Positions 1 to 16,117 of a DNA stretch of 64,000 bases are shown piece after piece. Source of the DNA: Bradyrhizobium sp. CSA112 (GTDB lineage: Bacteria > Pseudomonadota > Alphaproteobacteria > Rhizobiales > Xanthobacteraceae); assembly GCF_029051645.1 (NCBI RefSeq), contig NZ_JAACFS010000002.1, positions 372,001 to 436,000 of the forward strand. The letters run 5' to 3'. The notes below the pieces were generated by a model that saw nothing but the letters and a program-made list of their open reading frames with translations, had not been told where the DNA came from and did no database searches. Position numbers and translations under genes: made by a program. Each line of letters begins with the position of its first letter. The first letter of the stretch is position 1.

Positions 1-183
1 TCGTAACAATGCGTCTTACGAAGGTCGATGGATGCCCGGGTCAAGCCCGGGCATGACGAGAAGGGAGGCGGCAACGCTTCCAAAGAGCCGTGGAAGGGGA
101 CTGACGGTCGCCAGCCGTCATGCGAACCGTACCACGGTCCTGTGAAGCTTCCGGATTGTCCGGAGCAACATGAGGAGCAATAC
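1..183 (+). promoter_or_regulatory. rplK-rplA leader region
   Basis: This is the untranslated region before rplK. It holds a perfect 9-bp hairpin with a 5-nt loop at 32-54, a palindrome type I recall as common between rhizobial genes. Smaller hairpins follow at 103-119 and 126-138, and TCCGGA palindromes lie just before the ribosome binding site. L1 is known to repress the L11-L1 mRNA in several bacteria, so the small hairpins could form its target, but no L1 site was positively identified. Positions 14-24 carry an 11-mer that recurs in the rplJ leader at 4806-4816. Confidence 0.4.
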
Positions 184-612
184 ATGGCAAAGAAAGTGAC
201 CGGATACCTGAAGCTTCAGGTCCCGGCCGGTGCGGCGAATCCTTCGCCCCCGATCGGTCCCGCGCTTGGTCAGCGCGGCCTCAACATTATGGAATTCTGC
301 AAGGCGTTCAACGCGCAGACGCAGAAGGAAGAAAAGAACACCCCGATCCCGGTGATCATCACCATCTATGCGGACCGTTCCTTCACCTTCGAGATGAAGA
401 CGCCGCCGATGTCCCACTTCCTCAAGCAGGCCGCCAAGATCCAGTCCGGTTCGAAAGCTCCGGGCCGCGACAAGGCCGGCCAGGTGACCAAAGCGCAGGT
501 GCGCGAGATCGCCGAGAAGAAGATGAAGGATCTCAATTGTGATTCCATCGAGGCGGCCATGAAGATGGTCGAGGGCTCCGCCCGTTCGATGGGTCTGGAA
601 GTTGCGGGGTAA
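184..612 (+). CDS. rplK: 50S ribosomal protein L11
   Basis: L11 binds 23S rRNA at the GTPase-associated centre and takes part in factor binding and the stringent response. The 142-residue product has the usual length and begins [12 protein letters not shown]. It shows the N-terminal proline-rich stretch ([16 protein letters not shown]) and the rRNA-binding C-terminal domain. The ATG at 184 is chosen over an upstream in-frame start at 28 because GAGGAG lies at 172-177 and the family starts here. rplA follows 6 nt downstream, so the two are almost certainly co-transcribed and translationally coupled. Confidence 0.98.
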   Translation: MAKKVTGYLKLQVPAGAANPSPPIGPALGQRGLNIMEFCKAFNAQTQKEEKNTPIPVIITIYADRSFTFEMKTPPMSHFLKQAAKIQSGSKAPGRDKAGQVTKAQVREIAEKKMKDLNCDSIEAAMKMVEGSARSMGLEVAG

Positions 613-618
613 CGGACC

Positions 619-1311
619 ATGGCAATCGGAAAACGTTTGAAGAAGGTCCGCGAGGGCATCGACCGCGAGAAGCTCTATCCGCTCGCGGATGCCATCAAGA
701 TGATCAAGGAACGCGCCACGTCGAAGTTCGACGAGACGATCGAAATCGCGATCAATCTCGGCGTCGATCCGCGTCACGCCGACCAGATGGTTCGTGGCGT
801 CGTCAACCTGCCGAACGGCACCGGCCGCACGCTGCGCGTCGGCGTGTTCGCCCGTGGCGCCAAGGCGGAAGAAGCCAAGGCAGCGGGCGCTGATGTCGTC
901 GGCGCCGAAGACCTGGTCGAGAAGGTGCAGGGCGGCAATATCGATTTCGATCGCTGTATCGCCACCCCCGACATGATGCCGCTGGTCGGCCGCCTCGGTA
1001 AGGTGCTCGGCCCGCGCGGCATGATGCCGAACCCGAAGATCGGCACCGTGACGATGGACGTCACGTCCGCCGTAAAGGGCGCCAAGGGCGGCTCGGTCGA
1101 GTTCCGCGTCGAGAAGGCCGGCATTGTGCAGGCCGGTGTCGGCAAGGCGTCGTTCTCCGAGGAAAAGCTCGTGCAGAATGTGAAGGCGCTTGCCGATGCG
1201 GTGTCGAAGGCAAAGCCCGCCGGCGCCAAGGGCACCTATATCCAGCGCGTGGCGGTTTCCTCCACCATGGGCCCGGGCGTCAAGGTCGAGCCGGGCACGC
1301 TGCTCGGCTAG
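619..1311 (+). CDS. rplA: 50S ribosomal protein L1
   Basis: L1 forms the mobile L1 stalk that helps release deacylated tRNA from the E site, and it often represses its own operon mRNA. The 230-residue product matches the family in length and order of blocks. It includes the conserved [16 protein letters not shown] segment and a [11 protein letters not shown] strand near the C-terminal half. It sits 6 nt after rplK. A strong hairpin at 1336-1369 follows, so the rplKA unit ends here instead of running on into rplJL. Confidence 0.98.
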   Translation: MAIGKRLKKVREGIDREKLYPLADAIKMIKERATSKFDETIEIAINLGVDPRHADQMVRGVVNLPNGTGRTLRVGVFARGAKAEEAKAAGADVVGAEDLVEKVQGGNIDFDRCIATPDMMPLVGRLGKVLGPRGMMPNPKIGTVTMDVTSAVKGAKGGSVEFRVEKAGIVQAGVGKASFSEEKLVQNVKALADAVSKAKPAGAKGTYIQRVAVSSTMGPGVKVEPGTLLG

Positions 1312-1335
1312 TTCATTGCGGTTTACGTGAATAGA

Positions 1336-1369
1336 AAAGGGCGGAATCGGGAAACCGATTCCGCCCTTT
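1336..1369 (+). terminator. Perfect 15-bp hairpin after rplA
   Basis: Two 15-nt arms (1336-1350 and 1355-1369) are exact reverse complements closed by a GAAA tetraloop. The 3' arm ends in TTT and is followed by a weak T-rich stretch. It lies 25 nt past the rplA stop codon and most likely terminates the rplKA transcript. Confidence 0.8.
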
Positions 1370-1406
1370 GCGTTTGACGACGCTTTGCGTAATCGTCGCC
1401 TGTGCC

Positions 1407-1446
1407 GGACTTGGCAAGAGGACTTGACAAGAAGGACTTGGCAAGA
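1407..1446 (+). repeat. Three tandem copies of a 13-nt unit before the dehydrogenase
   Basis: The unit GGACTTGGCAAGA occurs at 1407-1419, with one change at 1420-1432, and again at 1434-1446. It ends 11 nt before the chosen ATG at 1457 and contains or abuts the A/G-rich ribosome binding region. Copy-number slippage here could alter the leader. Confidence 0.85.
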
Positions 1447-1456
1447 AGGAAGAACA

Positions 1457-2410
1457 ATGCCCGAGAAGGTCCTGATCTATTCGCGTTTTCCAAAGGCCCA
1501 GATGGAGCGTTTCGGCGAACGGTTTGAACTCCTGAACGCCGCTGGCAAGCCGCCCAATGAAGTGTTTTCTGCCGAACAGCTCGCGGACATTCGTGCGATG
1601 ATCACGGCCGGCGGCACGCCGCTCGGCGCTGGCGCCATGGACATGCTGCCCAGGCTCGGCGCGATCATCTGCTACGGCACCGGCTATGACGGCGTCGATC
1701 TGGCTGCGGCGGCGAAACGCAACATTGCGGTCGGTCACAGCCCGGGGGCCAACGCGGCGTCGGTCGCCGACATCGCGGTTACTTTAATGCTGGCGGCCAC
1801 ACGGCGACTGCTCGTCGCGGACGACTACGTGCGGGGCGGGAGCTGGGCGGCTGCAAAACCATCGCCGATGATGCGCCCGCAGGCGGGCATGCTTGGCCGC
1901 AGAATAGGCGTCTACGGCATGGGCGAGATCGGCCGCAAGATTGCCGCGCGCGTCGCCGCCTTCGAGACCGAGGTCGGCTATTTCAGCCGCAGGCAGCACG
2001 ACGTGCCGTACCGATATTTTCCGAGCCTCGATGCGCTGGCCGAATGGTGCAGCGTCTTGATGATCGCGGTGCGGGCGGGGGCGGATACTAATCACGCTGT
2101 CGATGCCGATATCCTGCGCAAGCTCGGCAAGGACGGTTACGTCGTCAACATCTCGCGGGGCTCGGTCATCGATCAGACGGCGCTGATCGCAGCACTGACG
2201 GATCAGACCATCGCCGGCGCCGGTCTCGACGTCTACGCGAAGGAGCCGCATGCGCCTGATACGCTGACGGCGCTGCCTAACGTCGTGCTCTCTCCGCATA
2301 TCGGCGGCCATACGCTGGAGTCGCATGTGGCGATGCAGAACTGCGTGCTGGCCAATCTGGATGCGTTTTTCGCGGAGAAACCGCTGCCATACAGGGTGGC
2401 CCTCGGCTGA
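1457..2410 (+). CDS. D-isomer-specific 2-hydroxyacid dehydrogenase
   Basis: A cytoplasmic NAD(P)-dependent enzyme of the family that reduces 2-oxoacids such as glyoxylate or hydroxypyruvate to D-2-hydroxyacids. The 317-residue product has the Rossmann motif GMGEIG at 154-159, the catalytic Arg in NISRGSVID (R234), Glu in YAKEP (E263) and His in SPHIGG (H281). The ATG at 1457 is preferred to a TTG at 1385, because the upstream codons come from the tandem repeat and AAGGA lies at 1446-1450. It sits between rplA and rplJ, where many bacteria have no gene. It ends 5 nt from the convergent sigma factor gene. The exact substrate cannot be told. Confidence 0.9.
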   Translation: MPEKVLIYSRFPKAQMERFGERFELLNAAGKPPNEVFSAEQLADIRAMITAGGTPLGAGAMDMLPRLGAIICYGTGYDGVDLAAAAKRNIAVGHSPGANAASVADIAVTLMLAATRRLLVADDYVRGGSWAAAKPSPMMRPQAGMLGRRIGVYGMGEIGRKIAARVAAFETEVGYFSRRQHDVPYRYFPSLDALAEWCSVLMIAVRAGADTNHAVDADILRKLGKDGYVVNISRGSVIDQTALIAALTDQTIAGAGLDVYAKEPHAPDTLTALPNVVLSPHIGGHTLESHVAMQNCVLANLDAFFAEKPLPYRVALG

Positions 2411-2415
2411 CGGCG

Positions 2416-3309
2416 TCAGTGCAACCCGGCAGGCGGCAGATGGCGCAGCTTGTCGGGATTTCGGACGATATAGATCGCGGCGATTTTCTCGCCGTCGATC
2501 GCCATGCTCATGGTGTTGTCGAGTTCGCCGTCCAGGTAGAGCAGGGCGCCGAAGGCGCCGTTGATCATGGCAGGCTCGATGCGCATGTCGTGGCCGGCGT
2601 TCTTGGCGGCAACACCGATGAAGAAACGCGCGATCTTGTCGGCGCCGATGATCGGATTGCGCGCTGCCGTCTTGCGGCCACCGCCATCGGTCAGCGCCAC
2701 GGCATCCTCGCGCAGCAGCGCGGCGAGCTGCGCAACGTTGCCGCTGGCGACCGCTTCACTGAAAGCCTGCAGCAGACGGGCGTGATTGTCGGGCGCTCGC
2801 GCCGGCGCTGGGCGATTGTCGCGCACCGCACGGCGCGCCCGTGACGCCAGTTGCCGGCAGGACGCCTCGGTGCGACCGAGCATGGCGGCGATCTCGGAAA
2901 ACGGCGTGTCGAATACGTCGTGGAGGAGGAAGGCCGCGCGTTCCATTGGCGACAGCCGGTCCAGCGCCAGCAGCAATGCGAACGATAGGTCGTCGGCCAG
3001 TTCGGTGGCGGCGTCGGCCGACAGGCTCTCCGCATCGAACACCGGCTCCGGCAGCCACGGCCCGACATAGACCTCCCGCTGCGCCCTCGCGCTCTTCAGG
3101 CGATCGAGACAAAGCCGGGTCACCACGGTGACGAGAAAAGCCTCCACGTTGTGGACGTCCTGCGCGCCGGCAAAGCGGAAATAGGCGTCCTGCACGACGT
3201 CTTCCGCGTCGCTGCGGCTGCCGAGCATGCGATAGGCGAGCCCGAGCAGGCGCCCGCGATGAGGCGCCAGCGGGTCGTGGTCATGCGGCCTGTTTGATGA
3301 CATCGACAT
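2416..3309 (-). CDS. ECF41-family RNA polymerase sigma factor
   Basis: An extracytoplasmic-function sigma factor with a fused regulatory C-terminus. Region 2 (around residues 20-50, RMLGSRSDAEDVVQDAYFRF) and region 4 (around 115-165) are clear. The remaining roughly 130 residues form a SnoaL-like domain. That domain carries DGGG(R)K and the C-terminal NPDKL motif, both known hallmarks of ECF41 sigma factors. No anti-sigma gene is present, as expected, since the C-terminal domain sets activity in this group. The 297-residue start at 3309 overlaps the upstream carboxymuconolactone decarboxylase-like gene by 29 nt; ATG 3303 or 3348 are alternatives. ECF41 genes are characteristically linked to such partner genes. 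Confidence 0.93.
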   Translation of the reverse strand: MSMSSNRPHDHDPLAPHRGRLLGLAYRMLGSRSDAEDVVQDAYFRFAGAQDVHNVEAFLVTVVTRLCLDRLKSARAQREVYVGPWLPEPVFDAESLSADAATELADDLSFALLLALDRLSPMERAAFLLHDVFDTPFSEIAAMLGRTEASCRQLASRARRAVRDNRPAPARAPDNHARLLQAFSEAVASGNVAQLAALLREDAVALTDGGGRKTAARNPIIGADKIARFFIGVAAKNAGHDMRIEPAMINGAFGALLYLDGELDNTMSMAIDGEKIAAIYIVRNPDKLRHLPPAGLH

Positions 3310-3826
3310 TGTGTCCACGGACAGTGACGCGGCGGCACTCCTTGGCATAGCCGAGTCCGGCCTTCACCATCGGGAACATGCGGCCCATCTGCAGCGCCAG
3401 GGTCAGATCTATCACGCCTTTCGGGCCCCATTGGGCTCGGACGGCGTCGCGAAACTCGTCATCCTCGCCGGAGCGGCGCACCACGGCGTCGGCAAACCTG
3501 AAACCCAGCGTGGTCGCGTCGTTCATTGCGCGCGGATCGCGGCGGAGGACCGCCTCAATCTGGTCCTTGGCCATGCCGGCTTCCAGCGCCATGTCGACGA
3601 CCAGTTGGGTGCAAGGGCCGCAATCCTCGGCCAACGCGCCGACGATCTTGGCCGCGAAACTCGCGTCGATCGGGACCGCCTCGCGGTGGGCGGCCGCCTT
3701 CATGAGGGGCGCGAATTTGAAGAAGGCGGAAGGGGACACGTTCAGCATCATTTCGAGATAGCCGACGTCGTACCCGTAACGCTTGGCAAATGCGCGCAAG
3801 CTGCGGCGCGCGATCCAACTACGCAT
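3281..3826 (-). CDS. Carboxymuconolactone decarboxylase-like / AhpD-fold protein
   Basis: A 181-residue protein of the carboxymuconolactone decarboxylase/AhpD fold. The motif EDCGPCTQL places a CxxC pair at C69 and C72, as in the peroxidase-type members that use two cysteines in redox chemistry. Its place directly upstream of an ECF41 sigma gene, with a 29-nt overlap, fits the known linkage of these sigma factors to carboxymuconolactone decarboxylase, oxidoreductase or epimerase genes. It overlaps the preceding membrane protein gene by 8 nt, so the three genes form one transcript. The substrate is unknown; a role in redox or stress handling is an inference. Confidence 0.88.
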   Translation of the reverse strand: MRSWIARRSLRAFAKRYGYDVGYLEMMLNVSPSAFFKFAPLMKAAAHREAVPIDASFAAKIVGALAEDCGPCTQLVVDMALEAGMAKDQIEAVLRRDPRAMNDATTLGFRFADAVVRRSGEDDEFRDAVRAQWGPKGVIDLTLALQMGRMFPMVKAGLGYAKECRRVTVRGHNVDVIKQAA

Positions 3827-4196
3827 GATGTTCTCCTTGGCTGGGGAAGGCGGAATAGAGGGCGGCTGCCGACGGCAGCACGATGGCGAGGAGGTCGAAG
3901 GCGGGGTAATGGGCGTGGCCGCCCGCCATGATCACCACATGGAGCAGGGCGTGGACGGCGAGGAATCCGGCACCCGCGACAGCCGCCGGCCAGTACCGTG
4001 GCCGCCATGCCCGCGCGGCCAGCGCCAGACCGGCCACGAGGAACGCGGCGCCGATGTCCTGAACGAAATGTGGGTTGAACGGGCCGGTGTCCGGCACGCC
4101 CGGCACGGTTTGGTACCAGAGCGGGCCGGCCACGAGCATGATCAGCCCGTTCAGAACCGTAAGTATCGCAAGAAAGGCCGCTAACGGACGCCGCAT
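3819..4196 (-). CDS. Small four-helix membrane protein of the ECF41 operon
   Basis: A 125-residue integral membrane protein with about four hydrophobic segments (roughly residues 6-25, 48-64, 69-90 and 101-117). The ATG at 4196 is chosen because AGGAGG lies at 4202-4207 on the minus strand with 5-nt spacing; the open frame continues upstream without homology-like content. It is first in the operon, overlaps the CxxC gene by 8 nt and is preceded by an ECF41-type promoter. I do not recognise a named family. Its position suggests it is part of, or controlled by, the sigma factor regulon. Confidence 0.75.
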   Translation of the reverse strand: MRRPLAAFLAILTVLNGLIMLVAGPLWYQTVPGVPDTGPFNPHFVQDIGAAFLVAGLALAARAWRPRYWPAAVAGAGFLAVHALLHVVIMAGGHAHYPAFDLLAIVLPSAAALYSAFPSQGEHHA

Positions 4197-4215
4197 GGGA
4201 ACCTCCTGCGGCCAA

Positions 4216-4242
4216 GACGAGCCTGATGACCCCGGTGTGACG
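4216..4242 (-). promoter_or_regulatory. Predicted ECF41 autoregulatory promoter
   Basis: On the minus strand CGTCACA (4242-4236) is followed by exactly 16 nt and then CGTC (4219-4216). The known ECF41 consensus is TGTCACA-N16-CGTC, so only the first base differs. It lies 9 nt before the AGGAGG of the first gene of the sigma operon, in the right orientation. This would let the sigma factor drive its own operon. Confidence 0.75.
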
Positions 4243-4839
4243 GGGCCGTCAAAGAATTTCAAGGATTCGGGGCGAAAATTTTTGTTCCAGCCAGTCAGCG
4301 AACTGGTGTGAATTTTGCCCTTGGCAAGTCGGGTGAGACTCGGTAAACAACCGGCCTCCGGGCGTGCTGGCCGTAGCTGGCACGTCCGTGCGCGCATTCC
4401 GAAAACCCGGCACGGTAGGAGATCATTCCTTTCAGGACATCCGCATGGATTGCTCGAAAGGAAGGAAAACTCATCGCTTCGGTGGAATGCGGCAGGGGTC
4501 TTTCGGCTTGCCGGATGACCTCGATCCTGTCCGAGACTGCAGGCGCCCAAGTCGAAATTTGTACTGAAATGCAAATTTCTTCAACGGCTTAATCTTACGG
4601 CCTGCATAGACGGGTGAAGACCGGATTTTGCTTTAACGCCGCCCTTCGCGGCGCCGTAGCTGATTTGGTTCGAACCTCGACACCCCGCGCCATCTGGCTC
4701 GGGAGGGCAGGCTTATCAATGTCGTCTTGCCCGACGTGTCCTTGAGACTGGTGTCTAGAGGTCAGGTTTTGGGTGAGACGATGGGTGCAACCCGGCGGTC
4801 TCGCTTCTTACGAAGGCCGCCAACCGGAGAGAGCTTGCT
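4243..4839. promoter_or_regulatory. Gene-free interval including the rplJ (L10) leader
   Basis: About 600 nt without a convincing gene. A GC-rich 6-bp hairpin is at 4637-4653. The part next to rplJ looks like an L10 leader. One folding pairs 4775-4779 with 4798-4802 around an inner stem at 4783-4793, and an alternative pairs 4794-4798 with 4817-4821; the two exclude each other. L10(L12)4 autoregulation through such leaders is well known. The 11-mer at 4806-4816 is shared with the rplK leader. No clear sigma-70 promoter could be assigned. Confidence 0.45.
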
Positions 4840-5358
4840 GTGGAAAGAGCGGCAAAAAAGGACGCGGTTGAGGCGCTGAACGAGGTCTTCAAGACCACGA
4901 GCGTCGCAGTCGTCGCCCACTATTCCGGCCTCACCGTGGCCCAGATGCAGAAACTGCGTATGCAGATGAAGCAGGCGGGCGCGTCGGTGAAGGTCTCGAA
5001 GAACCGTCTCGCCAAAATTGCTCTTGAAGGCACGGATGTCGTTGCCATCGGTTCCCTGCTGAAGGGGCCGACCGTGATCGCGACTTCAAACGATCCGGTA
5101 GCGGCGCCGAAGGTTGCCATGGAGTTCGCCAAGACGAACGAAAAGTTCGTCATTCTCGGCGGCTCGATGGGTAAAACCGTCCTGGACGTGAACGGTGTTA
5201 AGGCGCTTGCCTCGCTGCCGTCACTCGATGAACTGCGCGGAAAGCTTGTCGGCCTCCTGGTGGCGCCGGCGACCAAGATCGCTCAGCTCTCGACTGCGCC
5301 CGCGGCCAAGCTCGCGCGCGTCGTCCAGGCCTATGCCTCAAAGGGCGAAGCGGCCTGA
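4840..5358 (+). CDS. rplJ: 50S ribosomal protein L10
   Basis: L10 anchors the L7/L12 dimers to the ribosomal stalk base, and with them it represses its own mRNA in many bacteria. The 172-residue product has the family's N-terminal rRNA-binding domain ([28 protein letters not shown]) and the C-terminal helix that binds L7/L12. Translation starts at a GTG at 4840, with GGAGAGAG just upstream. rplL follows 54 nt downstream. It is separated from rplKA by the inserted dehydrogenase and sigma factor block. Confidence 0.98.
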   Translation: MERAAKKDAVEALNEVFKTTSVAVVAHYSGLTVAQMQKLRMQMKQAGASVKVSKNRLAKIALEGTDVVAIGSLLKGPTVIATSNDPVAAPKVAMEFAKTNEKFVILGGSMGKTVLDVNGVKALASLPSLDELRGKLVGLLVAPATKIAQLSTAPAAKLARVVQAYASKGEAA

Positions 5359-5412
5359 CCCTTCGCTAATCTCAAAACTGGTTCGAAACCAAACGCTTAA
5401 GGAAATAGATCA

Positions 5413-5790
<378 letters not shown>

Positions 5791-6157
5791 GCGTACTACA
5801 CAGAAAAGTGTGGGGATTCGCGGGGTTAGCCCCTCGAATCTCCATGGTTCTGCCCCATATCGGGGCGGCAGCAGGAAAACACGGCAGGCGGCGGGACGGC
5901 AGGGTTCCGGGCGTAAGCCGTTGGGAGACAGTCAGATTTCGGGCTTTTTCAGTCCGTGAAGCGACCAGTTGTGACGGGCGGGTGCAGTCATGCGCCCGCG
6001 CGTCGTTTTGCGTTTTGAGGGTCTAAAGAACGGGTTCAGGACTTAATTCCTGAAAGTGGGCTTGGTTCCTTTGAGCGATTCGAAATTCAACCCGGGGGCG
6101 ATGGCAGTCGCGCTTCGGAAGGTTCGCCCACAAGGGCGACGAAAATGAGAGGCCACG
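5791..6157. promoter_or_regulatory. rplL-rpoB intergenic region with processing or attenuation hairpin
   Basis: This 367-nt interval has no gene. Positions 5812-5843 fold into a long hairpin: arms 5815-5825 and 5830-5840 with one mismatch, extended by outer G-C pairs, and a TTAG loop. There is no T-tract, so partial termination or RNase cleavage between rplL and rpoB is more likely than complete termination. I see nothing else clear in the remaining 300 nt apart from the purine-rich GAGAGG before rpoB. Confidence 0.5.
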
Positions 6158-10276
<4,119 letters not shown>

Positions 10277-10290
10277 CATCAAAGATTCCA

Positions 10291-10334
10291 TGTCCGGCCC
10301 CAGCGCGAAGACAACTTCGCACCTGGGCCGGACA
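10291..10334 (+). promoter_or_regulatory. Nested hairpin between rpoB and rpoC
   Basis: The outer arms 10291-10303 and 10322-10334 pair with one bulge. The inner arms GCGAAG (10305-10310) and CTTCGC (10315-10320) enclose an ACAA loop. No T-tract follows, so it looks more like a processing or stability element than a terminator. It lies 14 nt after the rpoB stop. Confidence 0.6.
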
Positions 10335-10424
10335 TTCGCGCTTCGCTCGGACGTTGAGCGGGGCGTGGGCCAAGAAGAATTTCGAATTTGCTGCCGGTGA
10401 CGATCGGCACGCGAGGAGAAGACG

Positions 10425-14624
<4,200 letters not shown>

Positions 14625-14646
14625 GGGCTCCACGCCAATCAACAGG

Positions 14647-14680
14647 AAAGCCGGCTGCGAAGCCGGCTTTTTCTTTTTAC
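14647..14680 (+). terminator. Rho-independent terminator of rpoBC
   Basis: A perfect 10-bp stem (14647-14656 with 14661-14670), closed by a GCGA tetraloop, runs into TTCTTTTT. It is 22 nt after the rpoC stop codon. This is a textbook terminator and isolates the RNA polymerase genes from the accessory block downstream. Confidence 0.93.
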
Positions 14681-14771
14681 GAGCGAGGATATTGCTTCAC
14701 CCGGATGGGTGACCGCTGCTATCAAGTCAGGAAATGGCCTCCTGCCATAACGGTAATGTTTGCAATTCCCC

Positions 14772-15869
14772 ATGAGCGGCTCGGCTCATTTTGAACCCCT
14801 GATCGACCGCATTTACGAAGCGGGGCTCATTCCGTCGCTTTGGCCGGCTGTGCTCGGCGAACTCAGCGCAGCGATTGGCGGCAACGGCGGCTTTCTGTTC
14901 GGCGTGCGCGATGGCTACACGAGTGCGGTCAATTCTGTCGAATATGACCAGCTCATGCCGGTGTTCTTGGGAGACGGATGGAGCGAACGCGATCCAAATC
15001 TACCGCGCGCCATCGCCCTCAATCATGCAGGCTTCGTCACTGATTATGATCTCCTCTCGGAGGAGGAGATTGCGACCAACGACGTCTATTGCAACTTTTA
15101 CCGCAAACACGGCCTTGGCTACCGCGCCGGGACGATCATTCCGATGCCGAGCGGCGATTCAATCGCGATCGTGATGCCGCGGCATCAGGATCATGGCCCG
15201 GTACCCCGCGAAGTCGTCGCCTTGCTGGATGGATTGCGTCCGCATCTGGCCCGGGCTTCGCTTGCGGCAAACCGCTTCGGCTTCGAGCGCGCCCGTGCGC
15301 AGGCTGATGCGTTGCAGGTGTTGGGGCTGCCGGGCGCGGTGCTGCACGGGCGCGGCCGGGTGTTCGCCGCAAACGATCTGTTCGAAGCGCTGGTCCCTTC
15401 GCTGTTTCAGGATCGTATCGAGCGCGTAATGGTGACGGATGCCACGGCGGACGCGCTGCTTGCGGAGGCGCTCGGTACGCAGTCCCTTGCCGGCGGCCAG
15501 ACTGTCAAATCGATACCGATCGCTGCGACGGCAGACCGCGTGCCGATGGTATTGCATGTCATCCCCGTGCGCGGCGATGCGCGCGATATCTTCACCCAGG
15601 CCACTGCGCTGTTGGTGGTGACGCCGGTCGATCGCGCCGTGGTGCCGACGGCGGAAGTCCTGCAAGGCTTGTTCGACCTGACGCCGGCGGAGGCGCGTGT
15701 GGCGCGGGGCATCGGCCAGGCTGTCACCATCGATGCGCTTGCGGATGCGACCGGCGTCAATCGCGAGACGGTGCGCAGCCAGCTCAAGGCCGTGCTATCG
15801 AAGACCGGCCTGTCGCGCCAGCAGGAGCTTGTCAGCCTGCTCGCCGGCAAGGCGTTCCGTGGCGAATAG
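14772..15869 (+). CDS. LuxR-type HTH transcriptional regulator
   Basis: A 365-residue protein with a GerE/LuxR-type helix-turn-helix at the C-terminus (from about residue 301: LTPAEARVARGI, then TGVNRETVRSQLKAVLSKTG). The preceding roughly 300 residues have no recognisable receiver or autoinducer domain; this long uncharacterised N-terminus is common among rhizobial LuxR-type orphans. The ATG at 14772 is chosen over an upstream TTG at 14760; neither has a strong ribosome binding site. It lies alone between the rpoC terminator and a hairpin at 15958-15979. It may control the neighbouring oxidoreductase-exporter genes, but nothing in the sequence proves that. Confidence 0.85.
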   Translation: MSGSAHFEPLIDRIYEAGLIPSLWPAVLGELSAAIGGNGGFLFGVRDGYTSAVNSVEYDQLMPVFLGDGWSERDPNLPRAIALNHAGFVTDYDLLSEEEIATNDVYCNFYRKHGLGYRAGTIIPMPSGDSIAIVMPRHQDHGPVPREVVALLDGLRPHLARASLAANRFGFERARAQADALQVLGLPGAVLHGRGRVFAANDLFEALVPSLFQDRIERVMVTDATADALLAEALGTQSLAGGQTVKSIPIAATADRVPMVLHVIPVRGDARDIFTQATALLVVTPVDRAVVPTAEVLQGLFDLTPAEARVARGIGQAVTIDALADATGVNRETVRSQLKAVLSKTGLSRQQELVSLLAGKAFRGE

Positions 15870-15957
15870 ACAACCGCGCCGTGCAGCACTGGACTCGAAA
15901 CGGCCGACCGTGCTGCTGCCAGAATAGCGCACCCGCAAGAATACGGTGCGAAGACAA

Positions 15958-15979
15958 AAGGTCGGCGCAAGCCGGCCTT
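15958..15979 (+). terminator. Hairpin after the LuxR-type regulator
   Basis: Arms 15958-15966 and 15971-15979 pair over 9 bp with one G-U and a GCAA tetraloop, followed by a T/C-rich run. It is a probable terminator, about 90 nt after the regulator's stop codon. Confidence 0.65.
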
Positions 15980-16117
15980 CTTGCTGCTTTCTTTCATTGC
16001 TGCGTTGCGAGGGCCTGCTTTGTTCATCTTCCCTTCAGGGTGAAAAGGGCTTTTGCTAGCGGTTTAGACCGGCTGCTTTACTAAAAGCATGGGGAGCCGG
16101 AGGGCGACGGAAAAGAC

